DNA of 9,861 bases from an uncultured Clostridia bacterium (lineage in GTDB: Bacteria; Bacillota; Clostridia; Christensenellales; DTU072): positions 1 through 9,861 of the forward strand of contig CAKRAY010000044.1 in assembly GCA_934296355.1 (NCBI GenBank), written 5' to 3'. Position 1 is the first letter of the stretch, and the number at the start of each line of letters is the position of its first letter. The notes below the pieces were generated by a model, which was not told where the DNA came from, searched no databases, and was given only the letters and a program-made list of their open reading frames with translations. Made by a program: the position numbers and the translations under genes. Below are positions 1-6,963 of this stretch, one piece after another.

Positions 1-15
1 TGGAATTACACAAAG

Positions 16-42
16 AAAGAGGTCGCGATAACGACCTCTTTT
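16..42. terminator. bidirectional intrinsic terminator
   Basis: A perfect 10-bp stem (16-25 pairing with 32-41) closes a 6-nt loop (CGATAA). On the plus strand it is followed by a short T run (39-42), and on the minus strand the stem runs into CTTTCTTTG. It lies about 40 bases past the stop of the minus-strand MATE gene, so it most likely ends that transcript. It may also end a plus-strand transcript arriving from left of the window. The T tracts are short, so efficiency is uncertain. Confidence 0.75.
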
Positions 43-79
43 GACTGTAATGCAATGCCCCCTTGCGACTGGTACCGTT

Positions 80-1423
80 TTAATACTTGTATTTTTTCTT
101 CATTCCTGTCAAGAACCCCGCCGAAACAAAGAACGCGGCGATTTCGGCGAACACTACCGACGCCCAAAGTCCGTCGCTTCCGAGCGCAATCGGAATAGTC
201 ATTATAAACAATATTTGGAACACGAGCGTTCTCATAAACGAGATTATTGCCGAAACCAAACCGTCGTTTAGCGCGGTAAAGAAAGACGACATAAATATAT
301 TAAACCCGTTCAAAACGAACGCGAACGCGTATATTCTAAACGCGTAAACCGTCAAGTCGTAAAGTTCTTTATCGTACCCGACGTACAATTTCGAAAGCGG
401 CGAAGACAGCAAGAGCGCGATTACGCAAGCCGCCACGCCGGATAAACCCATAAGAAAAATGCTCTTTTTCAGTACGTTTTTCGTTTCTTCGTGGTTTTCC
501 GCGCCGTAATTATAACTTATTATCGGAGCCACGCCTATCGCGTAACCGATAAATACGGCGTTAAATATAAACTGTACGTACATTATCGTGCCGTAAGCCG
601 CCACCCCGTTTTCGCCCAAAAACTTCAAAAGTTGATAGTTAAAAAGCATTCCTACCACCGAGGAAGAAATGTTGGTAAGCAACTCCGACGAACCGTTGGT
701 AACGGCGTTAAAAAGCGGCTTGAATTTTAACCCGGTCTTGACGAGTTTTAACGAACACTCTTTTTTCCCTAAGAAATATATGAGCGGCAAGCACGCGCCG
801 ACGATTTGTCCGATACCCGAAGCGACCGCCGCGCCGACGATACCCCACTTAAACAAGGCTATAAAAGTCGCGTCAAGCACGATATTGGTTACTCCCGCGG
901 CAACGGTGACGAAAAGTCCCGCGCGAGGCTTTTCGGCGGTTACCAAGAAACTCTGAAATAACGCTTGCAACATAAACGCCGGAGTAAACGCGAACATAAT
1001 CCGCCCGTAAACAACCGCGTCGTCTATTATTGCGTCGGTCGCGCCCAAGAATATAGCCATCGGCTTAGCGGTAAACACGCCTACAACGCCGAGCGCGCAA
1101 CCTAAGAAAAGCGTAAAGTATACCATCATGGAAAAAACTTTATTCGCTTCTTCCTTTTTGTTCTCGCCGAGCAGTTTGCCCGTGAGCGCGCTTCCGCCCG
1201 CGCCTATCATAAATCCCGCGCCATATATAATCATAACGTACGGCATAATGAAATTTATTCCGGCAAAAGCGGTTTTGCCCGCAAAATTAGATATAAAGAA
1301 ACCGTCCACAACGCCGTATATCGACGTGAAAACCATCATGACGATGGACGGCAACGTGAATCTTAAAAGACGTTTGTAATTAAAGTGATCTCCCAGCTTT
1401 ATTTGTTCTTTCGTTTTTTGCAT
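80..1423 (-). CDS. MATE family efflux transporter (MepA-like)
   Basis: This encodes an inner-membrane multidrug/toxin exporter of the MATE family, which pumps cationic drugs or metabolites out in exchange for Na+ or H+. From ATG at 1423 the protein is 447 residues, the usual MATE length, with about 12 hydrophobic segments in two homologous halves. Family-like landmarks are FTLPSIVMMVFTSIYGVVDGFF (near residues 22-43), GSALTGKLLGE (77-87) after the second helix, NIVLDATFI (180-188) at the end of the first half and PIISYNYGAEN (300-310) in the second half. A longer TTG start at 1459 would add 12 residues. That TTG is the first triplet of the -35 box of a perfect promoter, and homologous proteins typically start close to M1 used here, so I chose 1423. 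No Shine-Dalgarno precedes it; the message is probably leaderless. The gene diverges from the nucleoside operon, with no evident functional link. Substrate is unknown. Confidence 0.9.
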   Translation of the reverse strand: MQKTKEQIKLGDHFNYKRLLRFTLPSIVMMVFTSIYGVVDGFFISNFAGKTAFAGINFIMPYVMIIYGAGFMIGAGGSALTGKLLGENKKEEANKVFSMMVYFTLFLGCALGVVGVFTAKPMAIFLGATDAIIDDAVVYGRIMFAFTPAFMLQALFQSFLVTAEKPRAGLFVTVAAGVTNIVLDATFIALFKWGIVGAAVASGIGQIVGACLPLIYFLGKKECSLKLVKTGLKFKPLFNAVTNGSSELLTNISSSVVGMLFNYQLLKFLGENGVAAYGTIMYVQFIFNAVFIGYAIGVAPIISYNYGAENHEETKNVLKKSIFLMGLSGVAACVIALLLSSPLSKLYVGYDKELYDLTVYAFRIYAFAFVLNGFNIFMSSFFTALNDGLVSAIISFMRTLVFQILFIMTIPIALGSDGLWASVVFAEIAAFFVSAGFLTGMKKKYKY

Positions 1424-1430
1424 AGACGGT

Positions 1431-1459
1431 ATTATATAATAGCAAAAACGCATTGTCAA
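1431..1459 (-). promoter_or_regulatory. consensus sigma-A promoter of the MATE gene (leaderless)
   Basis: On the minus strand, TTGACA (1459-1454), a 17-base spacer (1453-1437) and TATAAT (1436-1431) match the vegetative consensus at all twelve positions with ideal spacing. Only seven bases (ACCGTCT) separate the -10 from the ATG at 1423. Transcription would therefore start at or within a base or two of the initiation codon, leaving no room for a ribosome binding site. The -10 sits in a 10-bp perfect palindrome, ATTATATAAT (1431-1440). Confidence 0.88.
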
Positions 1460-1582
1460 ACGTATGCTTCTCTTTATTTTATATGATAATTACTTATATA
1501 TATTTTATATAATGTCAATAAATAAAAACAGCGACAAACAATACGGTAGAAGAAACGCTTAGCTTAGTTGTTAAAATACATA

Positions 1583-1611
1583 TTGACATAAAGGCAAAAT
1601 AATATTAAAAT
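1583..1611 (+). promoter_or_regulatory. promoter of the nucleoside uptake/salvage operon
   Basis: TTGACA (1583-1588), a 17-base spacer and TAAAAT (1606-1611, five of six consensus positions) form a strong sigma-A type promoter facing the lipoprotein gene. The predicted start is near 1618, giving a leader of about 44 bases. No other convincing promoter is seen between here and the right edge, so it probably drives the whole cluster. Confidence 0.82.
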
Positions 1612-1615
1612 ATTA
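1600..1615. repeat. 16-bp palindrome over the -10 box, possible operator
   Basis: TAATATT (1600-1606) and its exact reverse complement AATATTA (1609-1615) are separated by AA and overlap the -10 box of the operon promoter. A repressor bound here would block RNA polymerase. The tract is almost all A/T, so the symmetry could be chance; I do not recognise it as a known PurR, DeoR or CodY site. Confidence 0.3.
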
Positions 1616-1623
1616 TTAGAATA

Positions 1624-1638
1624 ATCGGCTCTGCCGAT
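1624..1638 (+). promoter_or_regulatory. small stem-loop in the 5' leader of the lipoprotein mRNA
   Basis: ATCGGC (1624-1629) and GCCGAT (1633-1638) form a 6-bp stem around the loop TCT. It begins about six bases from the predicted transcript start and ends about ten bases before the AAAGGAG ribosome binding site (1648-1654). A 5'-proximal stem of this kind often stabilises abundant mRNAs. It is too short to be a riboswitch, and no T run follows, so it is not a terminator. Confidence 0.45.
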
Positions 1639-1661
1639 AAAACAAAAAAAGGAGATTTGTT

Positions 1662-2789
1662 ATGAAAAAGTTTTTAGTTATTCTTTTAACTATCGCCGTA
1701 GTCGCGACTTGCGTAGCGGTATTCGCTTCTTGTACCAACAAGACGTATGAAATCGCAGTAGTTACCGACGTAGGACAATTAAACGACGGCGGATTCAACC
1801 AAGGTACTTGGGAAGGCGCTGAGGCTTACGCTAAGGCTCACAACCTTACCTACAAGTACTATCAACCCGCTAACGGTTCCGAAGCTACCGATAACGACCG
1901 TGTAGCCGCTATGCGTCAAGCAATCAAGAACGGCGCTAAGGTTATCGTTACCCCCGGTTTCTTACAAGCAAGCGCTCTCGAAACCGTCGCTAAGGAATCC
2001 CCCGACGTTAAATTCGTTTTCGTTGACGGATGGGCAATGGGTCTTAACAACGTAACGGCTGTAGTTTACAAAGAAGAAGAATCCGGTTATATGGCAGGAT
2101 ACGCTGCGGTTAAAGACGGTTACACCAAGTTAGGCGGAACCTTCGGCGGCGGCGGTTCCAATCCCGCTTGCAACAGATTTGCTTACGGTTACGTTCAAGG
2201 CGCTAACGCGGCTGCCGCGGAACTCGGAAAAACCGTAGAAATCACGTTAAGTTATAAATACGGCAGCGGCTTCTCCGCTACTACCGAACTCCAAACCCAA
2301 ATTTCCGGTTGGTACAAAGACGGCGTGCAAGTAGTCTTCGCTTGCGGCGGTTCTATGTTCGAAAGCGTTAAAGCGGCGGCTCAAGAAAACAAAGACGCTA
2401 AAATCATCGGCGTTGACGTTGACCAATCTCATTTGAGCGACAGAGTTATCACCAGCGCGGTTAAGGGATTATCCGTATCCGTTCAAAAGATTCTCGGCGA
2501 ATTATACGACGGAAAATGGGATACCTTACTTGCAAACAAGGCTTCCAACCTCGGCGCTAGCGACGACGCTACCGGTCTTCCCATCGACACCAGCAGATTC
2601 AACACCTTTACCAAAGCCGACTATGAAAAGTTGTTCAACGACATTAAAAACGGCAAAGTAACTATCCTCTCCGACGTTTCCAACCCCGGAAAAGATAAAG
2701 ACGGAAAAGACGTTGACTTAGGCGTTAACTACGACGAATGGTGGCAAGCTCACAAGGGCGCTAACGTTACTATCGTACTCGAAAAGTAA
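1662..2789 (+). CDS. BMP/PnrA-family nucleoside-binding lipoprotein
   Basis: This is the extracytoplasmic substrate-binding component of a nucleoside ABC importer, in the BMP/Med family that includes Treponema PnrA and Bacillus NupN. The 375-residue protein starts MKKFLVILLT with a hydrophobic signal segment and a lipobox-like FASC. C24 is the predicted lipid-modified cysteine; Phe at -3 is less usual than Leu. The mature part opens with the family pattern VVTDVGQLNDGGFNQ (about 33-47) followed by TWEGAE. Other landmarks are VIVTPGF (about 94-100), VFVDGW (about 119-124), the glycine-rich GGTFGGGG loop, FACGG in the second lobe and IIGVDVDQ. The start has a good AAAGGAG at 1648-1654, seven bases upstream. 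The ATPase and permease genes follow directly, which supports the nucleoside assignment. Codon use is more biased (GCT, AAG, ACC) than in its neighbours, in line with high expression. The exact nucleoside preference cannot be read from sequence. Confidence 0.93.
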   Translation: MKKFLVILLTIAVVATCVAVFASCTNKTYEIAVVTDVGQLNDGGFNQGTWEGAEAYAKAHNLTYKYYQPANGSEATDNDRVAAMRQAIKNGAKVIVTPGFLQASALETVAKESPDVKFVFVDGWAMGLNNVTAVVYKEEESGYMAGYAAVKDGYTKLGGTFGGGGSNPACNRFAYGYVQGANAAAAELGKTVEITLSYKYGSGFSATTELQTQISGWYKDGVQVVFACGGSMFESVKAAAQENKDAKIIGVDVDQSHLSDRVITSAVKGLSVSVQKILGELYDGKWDTLLANKASNLGASDDATGLPIDTSRFNTFTKADYEKLFNDIKNGKVTILSDVSNPGKDKDGKDVDLGVNYDEWWQAHKGANVTIVLEK

Positions 2790-2802
2790 TAGCTTTTTAC
2801 GG

Positions 2803-2833
2803 AAAAGAAAGGACTTAACCGTCCTTTCTTTTT
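2803..2833 (+). terminator. intrinsic terminator after the lipoprotein gene
   Basis: A perfect 12-bp stem (2803-2814 with 2821-2832) with loop TTAACC ends in TTTTT (2829-2833), 14 bases past the lipoprotein stop codon. The gene order and the absence of a recognisable promoter downstream suggest it is leaky, so only part of the transcription continues into the ATPase gene. The released short message would encode only the binding protein. Confidence 0.85.
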
Positions 2834-2834
2834 A

Positions 2835-2870
2835 CGAATACGAGGAAGGCTTTCGCTTCCCTCGTATTCG
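2835..2870 (+). promoter_or_regulatory. second long hairpin in the lipoprotein-ATPase gap
   Basis: Bases 2835-2848 (CGAATACGAGGAAG) pair with 2856-2870, giving 14 base pairs with one bulged C around 2861 and a 7-nt loop. It starts one base after the T tract of the preceding terminator. No T run follows directly: CAAAGAGAAAGGA intervenes before TTTTTT. It is therefore not a textbook terminator and fits better as a 3'-end stabiliser or processing barrier on read-through mRNA. A weaker A/U-only stem (2872-2880 with 2885-2893) follows it. Confidence 0.65.
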
Positions 2871-2922
2871 CAAAGAGAAAGGATTTTTTCTTTATTTATT
2901 AACAAAAGGAGAAGTTTAACTT

Positions 2923-4527
2923 ATGGCTGACAACACTGTTACCGTACAAGAACAGGCTGTGCCGCAATCGGAATACATCATCGAGATGTGCCATATTACC
3001 AAGGAATTCCCCGGTATTAAAGCCAACGACGATATCACCTTGCAGTTAAAAAAAGGCGAGATTCACGCCTTGCTCGGAGAAAACGGCGCGGGAAAATCCA
3101 CGCTCATGTCGGTACTCTTCGGTCTTTACCAACCCGACCAAGGCGTTATAAAGAAAAACGGCGTAGAAGTAAAAATCAACGATCCTAACGACGCTACGCG
3201 CTTAGGTATAGGAATGGTTCACCAACACTTCAAACTCGTAGAGTGTTTTACCGTACTCGAAAACATTATTCTCGGCGCGGAAGACACGAAATGCGGCGTC
3301 GTATTAAAAAAAGAGGCGCGTAAAAAAGTTAAAGCGTTAAGCGAAAAATACGGTTTGAACGTCGATACGGAAGCAAAAATCGAAGATATAACCGTAGGTA
3401 TGCAACAACGTACCGAAATTTTGAAAATGCTTTATAGGGATAACGAGATACTTATTTTCGACGAACCTACCGCCGTTCTTACCCCTCAAGAAATCGACGA
3501 ATTGATGGAAATAATGCGTAACTTGGCGAAGGAAGGCAAATCTATCCTCTTCATTACGCACAAACTCAACGAGATTATGGCGGTTGCCGACAGATGCACC
3601 GTTCTTCGTAAAGGCAAATATATAGGAACGGTAAACATAAAGGACACCACAAAGGAAGAACTTTCCACTATGATGGTCGGCAGACACGTAAACTTTGCCG
3701 TGGAAAAAGCCGCCGCCGTTCCGGGCAGAGAAATTCTCAGAATAGAGAATATGTTCGTAAAGAGCAAAATTCATAAGAAAGACGCCGTAAAAGACGTTTC
3801 GCTCGCCGTTCGCGCGGGAGAAATAGTATGTATCGCCGGAATCGACGGCAACGGACAAACGGAATTCGTTCACGCCCTCACCGGTTTAGACAAGATAGAA
3901 AAAGGCAAGGTTTACCTTAACGGCGAAGATATTACCGAAAAGAACATACGTTATCGTAACACGCACGGCTTCTCGCATATTCCCGAAGACAGACACAAAC
4001 ACGGTCTTATTCTCGACTACACGCTCGAACAAAATATGGTTTTGGAGCGTTATTTCGAACCCGAATTCCAAAAAGGCGGATTTATTCGTTTCAAATCGGT
4101 AAGGGAGTATTCCGACAAACTTATCGAAGAATACGACGTACGTAGCGGTCAAGGTTCGATAACGATCGTTCGTTCCATGTCGGGCGGTAACCAACAAAAA
4201 GCCATCGTCGCGAGAGAAATGGACAAAAAACACGATTTACTTATCGCCGTACAACCCACGAGAGGTCTCGACGTAGGCGCAATCGAACATATTCACTCGC
4301 AAATCGTCAAAGACCGCGATAGCGGGGCGGGCGTACTTCTCGTTTCTCTCGAACTCGACGAAGTCATGAACCTTTCCGACCGTATCCTCGTTATGTACGA
4401 AGGAGAAATCGTCGGCGAACTCGATCCCAAAAAGATTACCGTACAAGAACTCGGATTATATATGGCGGGCGCGAAACGCGACCGCGTAACTCTCCCCGCG
4501 CAAACGAAAGAGGAGGAAAATAAATAA
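2923..4527 (+). CDS. nucleoside ABC transporter ATP-binding protein (NupO-like)
   Basis: This is the cytoplasmic ATPase of the nucleoside importer, with two ABC domains in one 534-residue chain, close to the usual ~510 of NupO/RnsB-type proteins. Domain 1 has Walker A GENGAGKST (52-60), Q-loop region MVHQHFK (98-104), signature ITVGMQQR (156-163), Walker B ILIFDEPTAVLTP (176-188) and H-loop H213. Domain 2 has a degenerate Walker A, GIDGNGQTE (306-314), lacking the Lys. It also has an intact signature, MSGGNQQK (419-426), a Walker B with Gln for the catalytic Glu (IAVQPTRGLD, 441-450), and Ser475 where the switch His would be. One composite site (domain 1 Walkers plus domain 2 signature) should hydrolyse ATP and the other should be regulatory, as is normal in this family. 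The ATG has AAAGGAG at 2905-2911. The stop overlaps the next ATG by one base, so translation is probably coupled. Confidence 0.95.
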   Translation: MADNTVTVQEQAVPQSEYIIEMCHITKEFPGIKANDDITLQLKKGEIHALLGENGAGKSTLMSVLFGLYQPDQGVIKKNGVEVKINDPNDATRLGIGMVHQHFKLVECFTVLENIILGAEDTKCGVVLKKEARKKVKALSEKYGLNVDTEAKIEDITVGMQQRTEILKMLYRDNEILIFDEPTAVLTPQEIDELMEIMRNLAKEGKSILFITHKLNEIMAVADRCTVLRKGKYIGTVNIKDTTKEELSTMMVGRHVNFAVEKAAAVPGREILRIENMFVKSKIHKKDAVKDVSLAVRAGEIVCIAGIDGNGQTEFVHALTGLDKIEKGKVYLNGEDITEKNIRYRNTHGFSHIPEDRHKHGLILDYTLEQNMVLERYFEPEFQKGGFIRFKSVREYSDKLIEEYDVRSGQGSITIVRSMSGGNQQKAIVAREMDKKHDLLIAVQPTRGLDVGAIEHIHSQIVKDRDSGAGVLLVSLELDEVMNLSDRILVMYEGEIVGELDPKKITVQELGLYMAGAKRDRVTLPAQTKEEENK

Positions 4528-5987
4528 TGGATAAGTTCAAAAAATTCTTCAAAACATCCGCGGAAAAAACCGGAGGCTTTTTTAAGTCCTTATTCGTAAG
4601 CACCGACGAAAGCGAAGCGAAACTACTTACTTTTTATAAAAAAGACGGTACGAAATCGGTTATATCCTCTATTCTATGTATTTTGGCGGGTATTTTCGTA
4701 GGTTTTATCGTAATGCTTATCATAGCGGCCGCTTCGGAAGACATAACCATCGGGGACGCGTTCTACGGCTTAGGCATAATTTTTGCGGGCCCGTTCGCCA
4801 GCGGGACTTCTCAATACGTGGTTACCAACCTCGGCGATATGATATTCTATTCCGTACCGCTTATTCTTTGCGGTCTTTCGGTTGCGATAGCGTTCAAAAC
4901 CGGCTTGTTCAATATCGGCGCGTCCGGACAATTCCTTATGGGTACGATGGGTTCTTTGCTCGTAGCGTTGAATATTCCCGCGTCGAACTCGGCAAGCGGT
5001 TTCTTTATTTGGATGTTCGCGATAATAGTCGGCGCGGCTTTCGGTTTTTGCTGGGGCGCTTTACCCGGACTTTTTAAGGCGTTATTCAACGTTAACGAAG
5101 TTATCGTATGCATTATGACCAACTGGATAGCGGCGAATATCGTCACTTGGGTATTCTCGGAAATGCCCGCGCTCGTCAACTCCGGCAGCGGAAAATCGGG
5201 ATACCTTATTACCACCGCTACTACGGGAACGGGTACGCCTAAAATAGGACTTGACAAACTTTTCCCCGGGTCGTATATCGATTTCGGTATTATAATAGCA
5301 ATCGTTCTTGCAATAGTCGTGCTTATCGTACTTAATCGTACCACGTTCGGTTACGAACTTAAAGCGTGCGGTAACAACAAATATTCCGCTAAATACGCGG
5401 GTATGAACGAAAAACGCAATATCGTTATTTCTATGGCGATTGCCGGCGCGCTGGCGGGTATTGCCGGTTCTTTGTACTACTTGAATCCCGGCATCGAGTT
5501 CAATTTCAGCGCGGCGTACAGTAAACTTCCCGACTACGGTTTCAACGGTATTCCCGTAGCCTTACTTGCAAGCAACAATCCTATAGGCGTAATTTTCGCA
5601 GGTTTGTTTATGCGTTACATCGCGCAAGGCGGCGACAACCTCACTTCGGCTAACTATAACCGCTATATAGCCGACATTATTATCGCGCTCATTATCTACT
5701 TCGCCGGGTTCTCGAAACTCATTAGAGATTTCCTCTCGCGCAGAAGAAAAGTGAAAGAGAAACAAGCCGTAGAAAGCGCGGTGAAAGAGGAAAGCAAAAA
5801 AGAACGTAATTTCTTAGGAAAAATCGAAGATTTCTTTAACGCCATATTGGATAAAATGAAAATAAAAACGAAAAAGACGGCGGTACCCAAACCCGAAGCG
5901 CAAGAAAGCGTTGCGGAATCGGTTGTCGAAACCGTCAAAGAAGAAACCGATTCCTCGCCGGTAAATACCGACAAAAAGGAGGTATAA
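4527..5987 (+). CDS. nucleoside ABC transporter permease 1 (NupP-like), extended
   Basis: This is the first membrane subunit of the importer (BPD_transp_2 family, like Bacillus NupP/YufP). The 486-residue chain has hydrophobic segments at about 47-70, 105-124, 134-150, 158-180, 190-210, 252-270, 298-319, 340-363 and 379-397. The coupling loop that contacts the ATPase is seen at 274-294 (FGYELKACGNN then AKYAGMN). Family conservation includes FKTGLFNIGASGQF (123-136) and NVNEVIVCIMTNW (188-200). It is clearly longer than the ~350 residues usual for NupP. About 44 mostly polar residues precede the first helix, and a Lys/Glu-rich tail of about 85 residues follows the last. The start is fixed by AGGAGG (4511-4516) and by the one-base TAATG overlap with the ATPase gene. 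The function of the tail is unknown. Confidence 0.93.
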   Translation: MDKFKKFFKTSAEKTGGFFKSLFVSTDESEAKLLTFYKKDGTKSVISSILCILAGIFVGFIVMLIIAAASEDITIGDAFYGLGIIFAGPFASGTSQYVVTNLGDMIFYSVPLILCGLSVAIAFKTGLFNIGASGQFLMGTMGSLLVALNIPASNSASGFFIWMFAIIVGAAFGFCWGALPGLFKALFNVNEVIVCIMTNWIAANIVTWVFSEMPALVNSGSGKSGYLITTATTGTGTPKIGLDKLFPGSYIDFGIIIAIVLAIVVLIVLNRTTFGYELKACGNNKYSAKYAGMNEKRNIVISMAIAGALAGIAGSLYYLNPGIEFNFSAAYSKLPDYGFNGIPVALLASNNPIGVIFAGLFMRYIAQGGDNLTSANYNRYIADIIIALIIYFAGFSKLIRDFLSRRRKVKEKQAVESAVKEESKKERNFLGKIEDFFNAILDKMKIKTKKTAVPKPEAQESVAESVVETVKEETDSSPVNTDKKEV

Positions 5988-5990
5988 AGT

Positions 5991-6956
5991 ATGGACACTT
6001 TCGTATTCTTAATTCAAAAAACGCTTGTTTATATGATACCGTTGCTTATCGTCGCTCTTGCGGGTATGTTTGCGGAAAGAAGCGGTATTATCAACCTCGC
6101 TTTGGAAGGCGAAATGATTTTCGGCGCGTTCATAGGCGCGATAGTCGCTTATGAGTTTACTAACAGCGGTTTACTTATCGACCAACCGCAAGTATTGTTT
6201 ATTATCTCAATGCTTGTAGCGACGATAAGCGGCGCGGTTTTCTCGTTGCTCCTATCCTTCTCGGCTATAAATCTGAAAGCCGACCAGACGATAGGCGGTA
6301 CCGCGCTTAATATGCTTGCGCCCGCAATCGTTAACACAATGGCGCTCGCTTTCTTTAATCAAGAAAAGATTTCCATGCCTTATAACTTCAAGGGCTACGC
6401 AATCGTAAACCCCGACATAAGTAACTTCGGAAAAATCTTCGCCGACAAAGCCTATATATCGACTTACATTTGTATCGTGCTTTTCATTCTCCTCTCCTTA
6501 TGGATTTATAAAACCAAAACGGGTATGAGAATGAGAGCTTGCGGAGAACATCCGCAAGCGGCGGACAGCGTAGGTATTAACGTTTACAAGATGCGCTATT
6601 TAGGCACTTCCATTTCGGGCGCGCTAGCGGGTCTCGGCGGTTACGTTTATATCGCAACGACCTCGGCGGGAACCGCGCAATCTACCGTAGCCGGCATGGG
6701 CTTCTTGGCTTTGGCTATTATGATTTTCGGTAATTGGAAGCCGTTAGGAATCGCTTTAGGAGCCTTACTCTTCGGTTTCTTAAAATGTATAAGCGCGGTT
6801 TCGTCCTCCGTAGACTTCTTGAAAGCACTCGGTTTGCCGATGTATTTCTATAATATTATTCCTTACGTAACGGTTCTTGTCGTTCTTGCGCTTACCGCTA
6901 AGAAGTCGGGCGTTCCGAAGGCGGAAGGTATACCGTACGACAAAGGAATGAGATAA
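5991..6956 (+). CDS. nucleoside ABC transporter permease 2 (NupQ-like)
   Basis: This is the second membrane subunit of the importer and partner of the preceding permease. Its 321 residues match the usual NupQ/YufQ length. Landmarks are MFAERSGIINLALEGEM (26-42), a signature of this permease group, and the coupling-loop motif TKTGMRMRACGEHPQAADSVGI (175-196). ALAGLGG (211-217), GMGFLALAIMIFGNWKP (235-251) and the conserved ending GIPYDKG (313-319) follow. Eight or so hydrophobic segments are visible. AAGGAGG (5976-5982) lies inside the last codons of the upstream permease gene, three bases separate the two genes, and the ATG is eight bases past the site, so the pair is tightly co-translated. 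Confidence 0.94.
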   Translation: MDTFVFLIQKTLVYMIPLLIVALAGMFAERSGIINLALEGEMIFGAFIGAIVAYEFTNSGLLIDQPQVLFIISMLVATISGAVFSLLLSFSAINLKADQTIGGTALNMLAPAIVNTMALAFFNQEKISMPYNFKGYAIVNPDISNFGKIFADKAYISTYICIVLFILLSLWIYKTKTGMRMRACGEHPQAADSVGINVYKMRYLGTSISGALAGLGGYVYIATTSAGTAQSTVAGMGFLALAIMIFGNWKPLGIALGALLFGFLKCISAVSSSVDFLKALGLPMYFYNIIPYVTVLVVLALTAKKSGVPKAEGIPYDKGMR

Positions 6957-6963
6957 GAGCGTT

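Noticed and set aside
491..956. Plus-strand open frames of 79 and 95 codons
   Set aside because: They are antisense to the MATE gene, lack ribosome binding sites and show no family features.
1424..1459. Longer MATE protein starting at TTG 1459
   Set aside because: The extra 12 codons coincide exactly with a perfect promoter, and MATE proteins of this type normally begin near the MQKTKE start; kept only as an alternative.
1513..1518. A second minus-strand TTGACA upstream of the MATE promoter
   Set aside because: At 16-18 bases downstream there is no acceptable -10 (AAGTAA or similar), so it is probably a chance match in AT-rich spacer.
1612..1661. Possible purine or other riboswitch in the operon leader
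   Set aside because: The predicted leader is only about 44 bases, with one 6-bp stem; it is too short for a purine riboswitch and lacks its conserved junction sequences.
3337..3873. A 178-codon open frame on the minus strand
   Set aside because: It lies wholly inside the ATPase gene, has low-complexity Phe/Val-rich content typical of an antisense shadow, and no recognisable family.
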